Source: Brevundimonas diminuta (GTDB lineage: Bacteria; Pseudomonadota; Alphaproteobacteria; Caulobacterales; Caulobacteraceae). Taken from it: a DNA stretch of 64,000 nt. The notes beneath the pieces were generated by a model that saw nothing but the letters and a program-made list of their open reading frames with translations, did no database searches and was not told the DNA's origin. Each line of letters opens with the position of its first letter. Positions within the stretch are counted from its first letter, which is position 1. Of the stretch, positions 45,610 to 54,635 are shown piece after piece. The position numbers and the translations under genes were made by a program. Where the stretch lies: assembly GCF_022654015.1 (NCBI RefSeq), contig NZ_CP073063.1, forward strand, positions 2,356,001-2,420,000, written 5' to 3'.

Positions 45610-46742
45610 TTGGTCATCTCCCGCGCGATGATCACCCGCATGATCTCGTTGGTGCCTTCCAAGATGCGGTGGACCCGCAAGTCGCGCACGATCCGTTCCA
45701 GCGGGTAGTCCTTCAGATAGCCGTAGCCGCCGTGCAGTTGCAGGGCCTCGTCGGCGATCTGGAAACAGGCGTCCGTGGCCAGCCGCTTGGCCATGGCGCA
45801 CCATTTCGTCTTTTCCGGGTGGTCGGTGTCGATGGCCCAGGCGCCGCGCAGCACCATCAGTCGCGCCGCCTCCAGGTCCGTGGCCATGTCCGCCAGCCGG
45901 AACTGCAGCGCCTGAAACTCGCCGATCGGACGGCCGAACTGTTTGCGGGTGGCGACGTACTCCTGCGCCGTCTCCAGCGCCAGCCGCGCCCCGCCCAGCG
46001 AACAGGCGGCGATATTCAGGCGCCCGCCGTCCAGACCGGCCATGGCGTAGCGGAAACCCGCCCCCTCGTCGCCCAGCAGGTTGGCCACCGGCACGCGACA
46101 GTCGTCGAACTGGACGATGGCAGTCGGCTGGGCGTTCCAGCCCATCTTCTTTTCCTGCGCGCCGAACGACAAGCCCGGAGTCCCGGCCTCGACGACGACA
46201 GCGCTGACGCCTTTCGCGCCCTCGCCGCCTGTGCGGACCATGACGACATAGACGTCCGATGTCCCTGCGCCGGAGATGAAGGCCTTGGACCCGTTCAGCA
46301 CATAATGGTCGCCGTCGCGCACTGCCGTCGTCCGCAGCGCCGCCGCATCCGATCCCGAGCCCGGCTCGGTCAGGCAGTAGGAGGCGATCTTCTCCATCCC
46401 GACCAGCGACGGCACGAATCGTCCGCGCAGGTCGTCCGACCCGAACCGGTCGATCATCCACGTCGCCATATTGTGGATCGAGATGAAGGCCGCCGTCGCC
46501 ACGTCGCCGCGCGACAGCTCTTCGAAAATCACCGCCGCCTCGACCCGGCCCAGGGCCATGCCGCCATGCTCCTCAGCCGTATAGATGCCGCAAAACCCCA
46601 TCTCGGCCGCCTGTTTCATCACCTCGACGGGGAAATGCTTGTCCTCGTCCCAGCGCGCCGAATGGGGCGCCAGTTCAGCCTCGGCGAAGGCGCGGGCGGC
46701 GTCCTGAATGGCGCGCTGATCGTCGTTGAGAGCGAAATCCAT
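45606..46742 (-). CDS. acyl-CoA dehydrogenase, likely isobutyryl-CoA dehydrogenase
   Basis: A 378-residue FAD enzyme: MDFALNDDQRAIQDAARAFA at the start, FAD/substrate motifs SYCLTEPGSGSDAAALRTTA and the end signature LHGGYGYLKDYPLERIVRDLRVHRILEGTNEIMRVII, which includes the catalytic Glu. The operon partners (mmsA, hydrolase, mmsB) make isobutyryl-CoA the most likely substrate. It starts 7 bp after mmsA ends. Confidence 0.93.
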   Translation of the reverse strand: MDFALNDDQRAIQDAARAFAEAELAPHSARWDEDKHFPVEVMKQAAEMGFCGIYTAEEHGGMALGRVEAAVIFEELSRGDVATAAFISIHNMATWMIDRFGSDDLRGRFVPSLVGMEKIASYCLTEPGSGSDAAALRTTAVRDGDHYVLNGSKAFISGAGTSDVYVVMVRTGGEGAKGVSAVVVEAGTPGLSFGAQEKKMGWNAQPTAIVQFDDCRVPVANLLGDEGAGFRYAMAGLDGGRLNIAACSLGGARLALETAQEYVATRKQFGRPIGEFQALQFRLADMATDLEAARLMVLRGAWAIDTDHPEKTKWCAMAKRLATDACFQIADEALQLHGGYGYLKDYPLERIVRDLRVHRILEGTNEIMRVIIAREMTK

Positions 46743-46749
46743 GGCGGCC

Positions 46750-48252
46750 TCAGCGCATCGTCGGAATGACGAACGAACTGTCCGAATGCTCCAGCGCCGA
46801 GTCCGGCCAGCGGGCCGTCACGGTCTTGGTCTTGGTCCAGAAGCGGACGCCCTCCATGCCGTGCTGGTTGATGTCGCCGAAAGCCGAACGTTTCCAGCCG
46901 CCAAAGGTATGATAGGCGACCGGAACCGGGATCGGCACATTGATCCCGACCATGCCGACATTGACCCGGGCGGCGAAGTCGCGCGCCGCACGGCCGTTCT
47001 GGGTGAAGATGGCGACGCCGTTGCCGTATTGGTGGTTCGACGGCAGGGCCAGCGCCTCCTCGAACGTCTCGGCGCGCACGATCTGCAGCACCGGACCGAA
47101 AATTTCCTCCTGATAGGACGACATCTCGGGCTTCACATGGTCGAACAGCGACGGGCCGATGAAATAGCCCTTCTCGTGACCTTGCAGGCTGAAGTCGCGA
47201 CCGTCGACGACCAGTTCGGCGCCTTCCTGCACGCCCTTCTCGATCCAACCCGCGACACGCTCGCGGTGCTGAGCCGTGACGACGGGGCCATAGTGGGCGC
47301 CCGCATCGGTCGAGACGCCGACCCGCATCGAGGGGATCTCGGCGACCATCCGCTCGCGCAGTTCGTCGGCGGTTTTCTTGCCGACCGGCACTACGACCGG
47401 CAGCGCCATGCAGCGTTCGCCCGCCGAACCATAGGCCGCGCCGGACAGGTCCTTGATCACCTGATCCATGTCCGCGTCGGGCAGGACGATGCCGTGGTTC
47501 TTGGCCCCGCCCATGGCCTGGACGCGCTTATGGTTGGCGGCGCCGGTCTGATAGACATAGTGGGCGATGTCGGACGAGCCGACGAAGCTGACGGCGTGAA
47601 CCAACGGATGGGTCAGGATGGCGTCCACCGCCGTCTTGTCGCCATGCACCACGTTCAGCACGCCGTTCGGCGCTCCGGCTTCCAGCATCAGTTCGGCCAG
47701 ACGCACCGGCACCGACGGATCGCGCTCGGACGGCTTCAGCACGAAGGTGTTGCCCACCGCGATGGCGACGCCGAACATCCACATCGGGATCATCGCCGGA
47801 AAGTTGAACGGGGTGATGCCCGCCACCACGCCCAGCGGCTGACGCATCGAATAGACGTCGATGCCGGGGCCGGCGCCTTGAGTATATTCACCCTTCAGCG
47901 CGTGCGGGATGCCGCAGGCGAACTCGATCACTTCCAGGCCGCGTTGGATGTCGCCCTTGGAGTCGGCGATGACCTTGCCGTGCTCGCTGGACAGCAGTTC
48001 GGCCAGTTCGTCCATCCGCGCCTCGACTAGGCGTTTGAAGTCGAACATGACGCGGGCGCGGCGCTGGGGATTGGTCGAAGCCCAACCATCAAAGGCGTTC
48101 TGCGCCGCCTGGACCGCACGATCGACCTCGCCCGTCGTCGCCAGTTGCACCCGCGCCTGCACATCGCCGGTGTTGGGATTGAACACGTCGCTGAAGCGTC
48201 CGGACGCGCCGTCGAAAGCCGCACCGTCGATGAAGTGGCGAATGTCGCGCAT
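46750..48252 (-). CDS. mmsA: CoA-acylating methylmalonate-semialdehyde dehydrogenase
   Basis: A 500-residue aldehyde dehydrogenase that makes propionyl-CoA (or acetyl-CoA) from the semialdehydes of valine catabolism. Motifs: ITPFNFPAMIPMWMF, FVGSSDIAHYVY, the MmsA-type QAMGGAKNHGIVLPDAD, catalytic Cys in GSAGERCMALPV and EIFGPVLQIVRA. The start at 48252 gives the normal MRDIRHFIDG N-terminus. It is the first gene of the operon and diverges from a LysR gene across 117 bp. Confidence 0.96.
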   Translation of the reverse strand: MRDIRHFIDGAAFDGASGRFSDVFNPNTGDVQARVQLATTGEVDRAVQAAQNAFDGWASTNPQRRARVMFDFKRLVEARMDELAELLSSEHGKVIADSKGDIQRGLEVIEFACGIPHALKGEYTQGAGPGIDVYSMRQPLGVVAGITPFNFPAMIPMWMFGVAIAVGNTFVLKPSERDPSVPVRLAELMLEAGAPNGVLNVVHGDKTAVDAILTHPLVHAVSFVGSSDIAHYVYQTGAANHKRVQAMGGAKNHGIVLPDADMDQVIKDLSGAAYGSAGERCMALPVVVPVGKKTADELRERMVAEIPSMRVGVSTDAGAHYGPVVTAQHRERVAGWIEKGVQEGAELVVDGRDFSLQGHEKGYFIGPSLFDHVKPEMSSYQEEIFGPVLQIVRAETFEEALALPSNHQYGNGVAIFTQNGRAARDFAARVNVGMVGINVPIPVPVAYHTFGGWKRSAFGDINQHGMEGVRFWTKTKTVTARWPDSALEHSDSSFVIPTMR

Positions 48253-48319
48253 GGCCTGGGTGTTCCTGTTGGTTCTTTTGTTGGGGCTATGGCTATCACC
48301 CCTGCGCGCCTGTCGATAA

Positions 48320-48353
48320 TGCAAAGTTGCAGGCAGCATTCTGCGTTTTTGCA
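48320..48353. promoter_or_regulatory. inverted repeat in the mmsA-LysR divergent promoter
   Basis: TGCAAA (48320-48325) and TTTGCA (48348-48353) face each other across 22 bp, with inner GCAG / CTGC halves. It lies 17-50 bp before the LysR gene and 68-101 bp before mmsA, the usual place for a LysR-type binding site. Confidence 0.45.
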
Positions 48354-48369
48354 AGACAGCTAGACGGCC

Positions 48370-49245
48370 ATGTACGATTGGGACGACATGCGCATCTTCA
48401 TCGCCGCCGCGCGCGCAGGCTCGCTGGGCGGTGCGGCGCAGCGGTTGGGCGTCGACGCCGCCACGGTCGGGCGTCGCGTCGCCCGACTGGAAAGCGCATT
48501 GAAATCCACCTTGGTCGTCCGCTCGACCACCGGCCTTCAGCTGACCGCCGCCGGCGCCCAACTGCTCGATATCGGGCTGGAGGCCGAAAGCGCGATGGAG
48601 GCCGCCGGCCGCGTGACCCAGCCCGACGCGCCCGCCGGCGTCGTGCGTGTCAGTGCATCCGAGGGCTTCGGCGTCACCCTGATGGCGCCCGCCCTGCCCG
48701 CGCTGCGTCTGGCGCATCCCGGCCTCCGGATCGAACTGGCGGCGACCTCCGGCTTTCTGTCGCCGACGCGCCGAGAGGTCGACATGGCGATCACCTTGGC
48801 CGCGCCACATGCTGCACGCCTGATCGTCGAGCCGCTGACGCCGTATCAGCTAGCCCTCTACGCTTCGCCTGACCATCTGCACCGCAACGGCGTTCCGAAG
48901 ACCGTCGATGAGCTGAGCCGCTTCGACATCGTCGGCTATATCGACGATCTGATCTATGCGCCCGAACTCCGCTATCTCGACGAAGTCCAGCCGGGCCTCG
49001 CGCCCCACGTCGCCTCATCTTCGATCCGGGCGCAGCGGGAGATCATCGCCGCCGGGGGCGGCGTCGGCGTCCTGCCGTGCTTCCTGGCCGAGGGTCTGGT
49101 GCGCGTGCTGCCGTCGATCCTGATCGAGCGCCGCTTCTGGCTGGCCACCCATCGCGATGTCCACGACACCGCGCGTCTGCGCACGGTGCGTTCGTGGCTG
49201 AAGACCCTGTGCGAAGAACAACAGTCCAGCTTGAGGCCATTCTGA
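48370..49245 (+). CDS. LysR-family regulator, likely of the valine operon
   Basis: 291 residues. The N-terminal winged HTH (MRIFIAAARAGSLGGAAQRLGVDAATVGRRVARLESAL) is followed by a LysR substrate-binding domain (VRVSASEGFGVTLMAPALPAL). It is divergently transcribed from mmsA, so control of valine degradation is likely. The recognition helix reads VDAATVGRRV instead of the common TQSAVSxxI, a subtype frequent in alphaproteobacteria. Confidence 0.9.
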   Translation: MYDWDDMRIFIAAARAGSLGGAAQRLGVDAATVGRRVARLESALKSTLVVRSTTGLQLTAAGAQLLDIGLEAESAMEAAGRVTQPDAPAGVVRVSASEGFGVTLMAPALPALRLAHPGLRIELAATSGFLSPTRREVDMAITLAAPHAARLIVEPLTPYQLALYASPDHLHRNGVPKTVDELSRFDIVGYIDDLIYAPELRYLDEVQPGLAPHVASSSIRAQREIIAAGGGVGVLPCFLAEGLVRVLPSILIERRFWLATHRDVHDTARLRTVRSWLKTLCEEQQSSLRPF

Positions 49246-49355
49246 CGTCAGCAGAGAAATCGAAGTGTGGTTCGCCGCACACACCCGCGCGTTTTTGAAA
49301 GTTCGGGGAACGGAGGTCTCGTTCAAATCTTAATAGAGGTCGAACGAGGCCTGCC

Positions 49356-49697
49356 ATGACACTGACCTTCAGCCTGACATTGATGACGGCCCTGCTGGGC
49401 GCCCCGACCGGACCGCTGCTCAAGGACGCGGCCCTGTTCAGCGCGCCTCAGCCCGCCATCGAACGCACCGTCGCACCCAAGGCCGATAGCACCGATCGCT
49501 TCAGCGTGCGGCTGCGCTGCACTGCCTTGGCGTCGGGTCACGTCACCGACTGCGTCGTGCTGGAAGAAAGCCGTCCGGGCATGGGCTTTGGCGAAGCCGC
49601 CCTGGTCTTGATGAACGGCGCCGAAGTCACGCCGATCATGGACCGCGGCCGTCCTGTCGACGCGCCGTTTGAGCGGACCATCGACTTCACGCCGTAG
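49356..49697 (+). CDS. small protein with a TonB-C-like domain
   Basis: 113 residues with a hydrophobic N-terminus (TLTFSLTLMTALLGAP) that could be a signal peptide. The rest matches the TonB C-terminal pattern: SVRLRCTALASGHVTDCVVLEESRPGMGFGEAALVLM, then GRPVDAPFERTIDF. There is no proline-rich spacer and no proper TonB anchor, and two cysteines could form a disulfide. It is too short to be a working TonB; a periplasmic adaptor is possible. A terminator follows 17 bp later. Confidence 0.72.
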   Translation: MTLTFSLTLMTALLGAPTGPLLKDAALFSAPQPAIERTVAPKADSTDRFSVRLRCTALASGHVTDCVVLEESRPGMGFGEAALVLMNGAEVTPIMDRGRPVDAPFERTIDFTP

Positions 49698-49713
49698 GCC
49701 ACAGCTCAGCCCC

Positions 49714-49759
49714 ATACGAAAAAGTCCCCGGTTGCTCGCAGCCGGGGACTTTTTCGTAT
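49714..49759. terminator. bidirectional Rho-independent terminator
   Basis: A perfect 18-bp inverted repeat (49714-49731 with 49742-49759), centred on AGTCCCCGG / CCGGGGACT. The outer A-run and T-run give a U-tract in either direction. It ends the TonB-C-like gene and may also stop transcription coming from the minus-strand genes. Confidence 0.85.
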
Positions 49760-49784
49760 TCGACCATATCTAGAACGATAGCGA

Positions 49785-49813
49785 TTTCCCTCGCCCTGGG
49801 AGGGCGAGGGAAA
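49785..49813. repeat. REP-like palindrome downstream of the sorbosone-type gene
   Basis: A perfect 13-bp inverted repeat TTTCCCTCGCCCT / AGGGCGAGGGAAA with a GGG centre, 8 bp from the minus-strand stop at 49821. It lacks a U-tract. Such palindromes occur next to gene ends across this group of bacteria. Confidence 0.6.
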
Positions 49814-49820
49814 AGCCGGC

Positions 49821-51128
49821 TTATGGCGCAGGCGCGATGCGCCATACCGTGTTGGACAGGTCGTCGGCGACGAACAGCACGCGCTTGGCGCCATCGAACG
49901 CGACGCCGACGGGACGGCCGCGCGCCTTGCCGTCCTTAAGGAAGCCGGTGGCGAAATCGACGGGCTGACCCGCCGGACGGCCGGCGTTGAACGGCACCCA
50001 GACGACTTTGTAGCCGGACGGATCCTGGCGGTTCCAACTGCCGTGCATGCCGATGAATGCGCCGTTGGCGAACGACCCGCCGAAGCCGCCATTGCGGGCG
50101 AAATCCAAGCCCAGGGCGGCGACGTGCGATCCCAAGGCGTAGTCCGGCCGGATGGCCTTGGCGACCATCTCGGGGTTCTGCGGCATCACACGCGGATCGC
50201 GATTCTGGCCCCAATAGCTGTAGGGCCAGCCGTAAAAGGCCCCGTCCCGCACCTGGGTCAGATAATCCGGGACCAATTGCGGCCCCAGTTCGTCGCGCTC
50301 ATTGACGACCGACCACAACAGATTGGTCGTGGGCTCGATGGCCAGGGCCGTCGGATTGCGAATGCCGGTGGCGATCGTGCGCCGTGCGCCGGTCGCCCGG
50401 TCGATCTCCCACACCGTGGCGCGTTCTTCCTCGACCGCCATGCCGCGCTCGCCGATATTGGAGTTCGAGCCGGTGCCGACATACAGCTTCGACCCGTCCG
50501 CGCTGGCGGTCAGGGACTTGGTCCAGTGGTGGTTGATGCGGGACGGCAGCTCCGTCACCCGCTCGGCGGGCGTGGCGATGCCAGTCTGGCCCGGCCGGAA
50601 GGCGAAGCGAACCAGCGCCCCCTGTTCGGCGACATAGAGATAGCCGTCGACATAGGCCAGGCCGTAAGGCGCATCGAGGTTGTCCACCAGAACGGTCCGC
50701 AGTTCGGGCGTGCCGTCGTTGTTCGCGTCGCGCACCAAGGTGATGCGGTTGCCGCCTTTGATCTTGGTGTTGCCCTGCTTCTTGATGACGCCGGCGATCA
50801 CATCCTTGGGCCGCATGGCGGGCGCATGGCCGCCGCGCCCCTCTGCGATCAGCACGTCGCCATTGGGCAGGACCAGCATCTGACGCGGAATTTTGAGATC
50901 TGTGGCGAAGGCGCTGATCGTAAAGCCCTGCGGCACCGTCGGCGTCTCGCCGTTCCAACCTGCCGGCGGGCTGATCTTCATCGGCGGCACCAGCGTCTCG
51001 TTGACCTTGGGCAGGTCGGGCGTCGCGCCGGTCTGGTTCAGTTTCGGATCGCTGGCGTTGCCGCACGATGCGACCGTCAGGGCCATGGCCAGGGTGGCGG
51101 CGCTGGCGGCGAGCAGATTCTTGTTCAT
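49821..51128 (-). CDS. PQQ-type sorbosone dehydrogenase-like lipoprotein
   Basis: 435 residues with a lipobox (TVASC) and a six-bladed propeller of the soluble-glucose/sorbosone dehydrogenase class: PRQMLVLPNGDVLIAEGRGG, PYGLAYVDGYLYVAEQGALVRF, GIRNPTALAIEPTTNLLWSVVNERDELG, GAFYGWPYSYWG and IGMHGSWNR. Members oxidise aldoses or sorbosone with PQQ. No PQQ biosynthesis gene is in the window, so cofactor supply is unknown. Its last bases overlap the start of a small membrane protein gene. Confidence 0.88.
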   Translation of the reverse strand: MNKNLLAASAATLAMALTVASCGNASDPKLNQTGATPDLPKVNETLVPPMKISPPAGWNGETPTVPQGFTISAFATDLKIPRQMLVLPNGDVLIAEGRGGHAPAMRPKDVIAGVIKKQGNTKIKGGNRITLVRDANNDGTPELRTVLVDNLDAPYGLAYVDGYLYVAEQGALVRFAFRPGQTGIATPAERVTELPSRINHHWTKSLTASADGSKLYVGTGSNSNIGERGMAVEEERATVWEIDRATGARRTIATGIRNPTALAIEPTTNLLWSVVNERDELGPQLVPDYLTQVRDGAFYGWPYSYWGQNRDPRVMPQNPEMVAKAIRPDYALGSHVAALGLDFARNGGFGGSFANGAFIGMHGSWNRQDPSGYKVVWVPFNAGRPAGQPVDFATGFLKDGKARGRPVGVAFDGAKRVLFVADDLSNTVWRIAPAP

Positions 51129-51550
51129 CGGACGCTCTCCCGCGCGGCATAGGCGGTCGAGCCGGCGACCAGGACCAGGATTGTGCAGAGGATGGACAGG
51201 ATCAGACCGAAGGCTCCGACAGAGCTCCAGGCGTCCTGGCTATGTTTGAAGGCGTTCACCAGACCCAGCACCCAAGCCAGCGCGAGCGCGACCAGATGCA
51301 CCGTCGCCCGTCGCGAACGTCCGTGGCGCAGACCGACGACGAAATCGAAGATCGAAAACAGCCCGGCGAACCCGCCGAACACCAGCGCTCCGGTGATCAG
51401 CCAGGCCGAGAAGTTCGTCCACTGGACCTCGGCCGTCTTCAGATAGGCGATGTCGGTGAACAGGGCGAAGGTGAACAGCGCGATCGGAAACGCCAGCAAT
51501 AACCAATGCAACGGCCGAACGACCGCATCCTTCAATCCATGGGTGCTCAT
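51125..51550 (-). CDS. DUF2231-type membrane protein
   Basis: 141 residues with four membrane helices. The N-terminal PLHWLLLAFPIALFTFALFTDIAYLKT with its His-Pro-type first helix is typical of DUF2231 (predicted haem-associated membrane proteins). Its stop overlaps the start of the sorbosone-type gene by 4 bp, so the pair forms an operon and this protein may pass electrons from the dehydrogenase. That link is inference. Confidence 0.82.
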   Translation of the reverse strand: MSTHGLKDAVVRPLHWLLLAFPIALFTFALFTDIAYLKTAEVQWTNFSAWLITGALVFGGFAGLFSIFDFVVGLRHGRSRRATVHLVALALAWVLGLVNAFKHSQDAWSSVGAFGLILSILCTILVLVAGSTAYAARESVR

Positions 51551-51732
51551 GCCAGCCCTCTCCGTAAAGTCTGGCTTGGCTAACCGTCTGAACGAGAAAT
51601 GGTTCACATCGGCTTTTGCCGCGTCGATCTTGCAGGGCCGGAGCGAAGAAAGCGTTCTCGCTTGGCGCCGCACAAATTGCGTCGCGGATGAGCCGTCCGA
51701 CCCCATCGACAATGCCGATCAGCGTCTCGGCT

Positions 51733-53040
51733 TTACCCGACCCGATTGGACCAATCGGCGTAAAGGTCCAGCGCTTTTTGCGGCGAAGATATCCACCAGG
51801 AATAGCCGTTGCGCCTCCCGACGGAGATTTCATTTACATCGTCATGGATGGTCTGATCCTTGTCGCCGAAGATCGGACGCCCGGTCACCAGATCGTAGTT
51901 GCGAGACCAGATCGGCCCCGCCCCGGCCTTGTCGATCAGCTTGCGTCCGTCGTCGGTCATTTCGAAAGACTTGTCATAGACACGCACCGCCTGAAGCCAT
52001 TCGGCGGCGCCGCGGACGGCGGCCTTGATCTCCGGCGACGGGTTCTCCTCGCCCATGAGGAAGATCAGGATATCGGTTGTTTCGCCGCTTGCGATGGATC
52101 GCGGCTCGTAGTTCCGAGCGCTTGTTGGCACCAGCCGCATGGGCTCGACCTGCTGCGGCCAGCCCAACAGGCGATCCCCTTGACGCACCTGGGCCGCGAG
52201 GATCACCTCGATCGCCTTTTGGGTCGCCTCGGCCGCCTGTGTCTCCAAGTCAGCCGGCACGAAGTCGAAGCCCTCAGCGCCATGGGCGACATCACGAAGC
52301 AGCATGGCCGCGTTTGCCACCGCATTGTCATTGAATGTGATTGAGTCGTGGAAGCCGCCTTCAAGCGGCCAGATCTGAGGCCAGCCGCCATTGGGATACT
52401 GCGCGTTCAGAAGATACCGCACGCCTCGGATCACGCTGGCGCGCCATGCGTCGCCGTCGCGTCCCGGCGCGTAGGCGGCGACCTTGGCCAGGAAACGCAT
52501 TTCCGACCACGTCGCCTCGTTGTCCAACGTGCCAACGAAGGTCCAGAAGCGATCCGCCGGCGCATCGAAGTTCGCCGGGTTCTGCTCCATGGTTTCGGCA
52601 TCGTTGGAGAACCGCTGGCCCGGCAGGCGCGCAATGCTGCGATCCTGGTTTTTGCTCCATCCGCCGGCGGGGGTCTGGAAACTGACGATCGCATCCGCGA
52701 CGGCCCGAGCGTCGGCTGTGGCGTACCATTCGGCAGGCCGGTCCAGCGGCATGTTGTAGTGGGCGGGTCCGACGGCCTTGGGCGGCGGCGGCGTAGCAAC
52801 TCCGGCGGGAAGCTCGGCCGCGAGCGCAGCGCGGTCGGCCAGATGCTGGGCCTGGGAGCGTGCCAGATACTCGGCCCACGGACCGCGCTCCGCGTCGGGC
52901 AAGGCGCCGATCCTGTCGCTGGTCAGGCCCACCGCCGGCGTGTTCAGCCGCAGGACTTCTGCTTGGGCGGCGCCGGAGACGCCCCCCACAAGCGCGACCG
53001 CGCCAAATGCCAGCATCGAACAGGCGGAAAGGATTTTCAT
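51733..53040 (-). CDS. pelA: pectate lyase, polysaccharide lyase family 10
   Basis: 435 residues, exported (signal peptide to about 27). PL10 motifs: QTPAGGWSKNQD (about 122-133), GTLDNEATWSEMRFLAKV (170-187), QYPNGGWPQIWPL, FHDSITFNDNAM-like 230-241, and the C-terminal RNYDLVTGRPIFGDKDQTIHDDVNEIS with the catalytic-side Arg and Asp. It cleaves polygalacturonate by beta-elimination. The ATG at 53040 has GGGAG upstream; the earlier ATG at 53073 has none and overlaps the stop of GH28. Confidence 0.93.
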   Translation of the reverse strand: MKILSACSMLAFGAVALVGGVSGAAQAEVLRLNTPAVGLTSDRIGALPDAERGPWAEYLARSQAQHLADRAALAAELPAGVATPPPPKAVGPAHYNMPLDRPAEWYATADARAVADAIVSFQTPAGGWSKNQDRSIARLPGQRFSNDAETMEQNPANFDAPADRFWTFVGTLDNEATWSEMRFLAKVAAYAPGRDGDAWRASVIRGVRYLLNAQYPNGGWPQIWPLEGGFHDSITFNDNAVANAAMLLRDVAHGAEGFDFVPADLETQAAEATQKAIEVILAAQVRQGDRLLGWPQQVEPMRLVPTSARNYEPRSIASGETTDILIFLMGEENPSPEIKAAVRGAAEWLQAVRVYDKSFEMTDDGRKLIDKAGAGPIWSRNYDLVTGRPIFGDKDQTIHDDVNEISVGRRNGYSWWISSPQKALDLYADWSNRVG

Positions 53041-53069
53041 CGCGCTAACTCCCACAACTTTTTGGTTTT

Positions 53070-54467
53070 TCATGCTTGTCTGGATCGCAGGCCAGTGACG
53101 CCGGACGATTCGGTCACCTTGGGGCCTTGGCCGTCCAGGGTGTCGACTTTGCAGTCGCGGAAGCGCCAGTTCTCGGCATTGGCGATGGCGCCCGCATCCT
53201 GCACATCCCAGTCCAGCCGTTCGAAAGTGAAGTCTTTCAGCGGCGCTTCGGGATAGGCTGCGGCGGCGAAGCCGACCTTGCCGCCGACGGCCTTGATGTT
53301 CGACAGGCGAACATCGTGGATGCGGGGAATGCCCTGTTCACGCGGCACCGGCGTGGCGAGCGCGCGCCAGTAATCCGGCACGTCCGCGATGCCGTCCGGG
53401 ATCTGGGCGTAGCTGTAGTTTGGGTACCAGTTCAGGTTCACCTGCATCAATGTGCGCACGTCCTGCAGATGGATGTCGCGCAGGCGGATGTTGGAGATCA
53501 CGCCGCCGCGTGTGTGGCCTGATTTGAAGAAGATCCCCAGCGGCACCGGATACTCGATCCTCAGCCCAGAGACTTCGATGTCGTCAAATCCGCCAGATGT
53601 CTCCGATCCGAAGGTCATCCCGGCCAGGGCGTCACGGACGATGCAGTCGCGAATCTTCACCTGACGGCACGCCCGGGCTACCCGCAGCCCGTCCCAGTCG
53701 CGTCCGGCCTTGATGCAGATCGCGTCGTCGTTGACCGACAGGTCGCATCTCTCGACCAACACCCGCTCCGATGAGTCGATGTCGATGCCGTCCGTCGAAG
53801 GGCCGCGTCCGCCGATGTTATTCCTGATGATCAGGTCGGCGACCTTCACGTCCCGCGAGTAGCAGACGTGGACGGTCCAGAAGCCCGATCGCGCCAGATT
53901 CAGACCGGAAACCTCGACCTGCTGTGAATCGTAAACGTGGACCAACCGCGGACGGCGGCAGTCGTAGTCAGCCGCCCATCGCAGGTCGCGCGGATCATAA
54001 TCGCGGCGCAGCGCCCAATAGGCGTCCCAGAAAACCTTGCCGTCACCATCGACCAGACCCTCGCCCGTGATCTTGGCGTTCTGTTGCTGATAGACATTCA
54101 GCAAGCCGGCGGGCCAGTCCATCTCAACGCCCGCAACACGCGTGCGAACCATCGGATAGGCGGCCAGATCCTGAACGCCGCGCAGAGTGGCACCGCGTTC
54201 AATCGACAGGGTCACCCCCGACTTCACGAATAGCGAACCTGACAGATACAGACCGGGCTTCACGACCACGACCCCTCCGCCCTGCCCTGCCGCTGCGTCG
54301 ATGGCGGCCTGAATAGGACGCGTGTTGATGGTGATCCCGTCGCCCACCGCGCCATAGTCGGACGCGTCGAAGGTGCGCGAACGGCTCGACTGCGCAAACG
54401 CCGGCGTCGCTTGCGTGAAGGCGCTGACGACACCCAGTTGCAGAAGCGTGCGGCGATTGGCGCGCAT
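53070..54467 (-). CDS. GH28 polygalacturonase-type glycoside hydrolase
   Basis: 465 residues: a short leader (MRANRRTLLQLGVVSAFTQA), then a right-handed beta-helix. Catalytic aspartates lie in STDGID (Asp226) and NDDAICIK (Asp247, Asp248). GSE (287-289) replaces the plant/fungal GHG motif and Lys315 in FFKSG occupies the RIK position; this GSE form is common in bacterial GH28. It hydrolyses galacturonan or oligogalacturonides. It is the first gene of an operon with the PL10 lyase and diverges from the GH105 fusion. Confidence 0.93.
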   Translation of the reverse strand: MRANRRTLLQLGVVSAFTQATPAFAQSSRSRTFDASDYGAVGDGITINTRPIQAAIDAAAGQGGGVVVVKPGLYLSGSLFVKSGVTLSIERGATLRGVQDLAAYPMVRTRVAGVEMDWPAGLLNVYQQQNAKITGEGLVDGDGKVFWDAYWALRRDYDPRDLRWAADYDCRRPRLVHVYDSQQVEVSGLNLARSGFWTVHVCYSRDVKVADLIIRNNIGGRGPSTDGIDIDSSERVLVERCDLSVNDDAICIKAGRDWDGLRVARACRQVKIRDCIVRDALAGMTFGSETSGGFDDIEVSGLRIEYPVPLGIFFKSGHTRGGVISNIRLRDIHLQDVRTLMQVNLNWYPNYSYAQIPDGIADVPDYWRALATPVPREQGIPRIHDVRLSNIKAVGGKVGFAAAAYPEAPLKDFTFERLDWDVQDAGAIANAENWRFRDCKVDTLDGQGPKVTESSGVTGLRSRQA

Positions 54468-54554
54468 CTAGATTTCCCACATTCTGTTCTTTCGTCTCAC
54501 AATAGTGGACGATATAAGGCTGACAAGAGATACCGACAGCTGATCGTCAGAAAT

Positions 54555-54568
54555 TGACACCGGTTACG
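54555..54568. promoter_or_regulatory. palindromic operator between the two pectin operons
   Basis: TGACACCGGTTACG sits in the 168-bp divergent region of GH28 and the GH105 fusion. It resembles GACACCGGTGTC (59933-59944) and TGCTACCGGTGTCA (59966-59979) in front of the pectin-locus receptor. A LacI-type or similar dimer is the likely ligand; the gene for it is not adjacent. Confidence 0.62.
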
Positions 54569-54635
54569 TTGCGGCTCGCCGTCGAAGTGGGCCACCAACC
54601 ATCATGCGCCGCCCGGAGCAGCGCCGGAGGAAAAC

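Noticed and set aside
53070..54467. GH28 as an inactive enzyme because GHG is missing
   Set aside because: The GSE form is common in bacterial GH28 and all catalytic aspartates are present.
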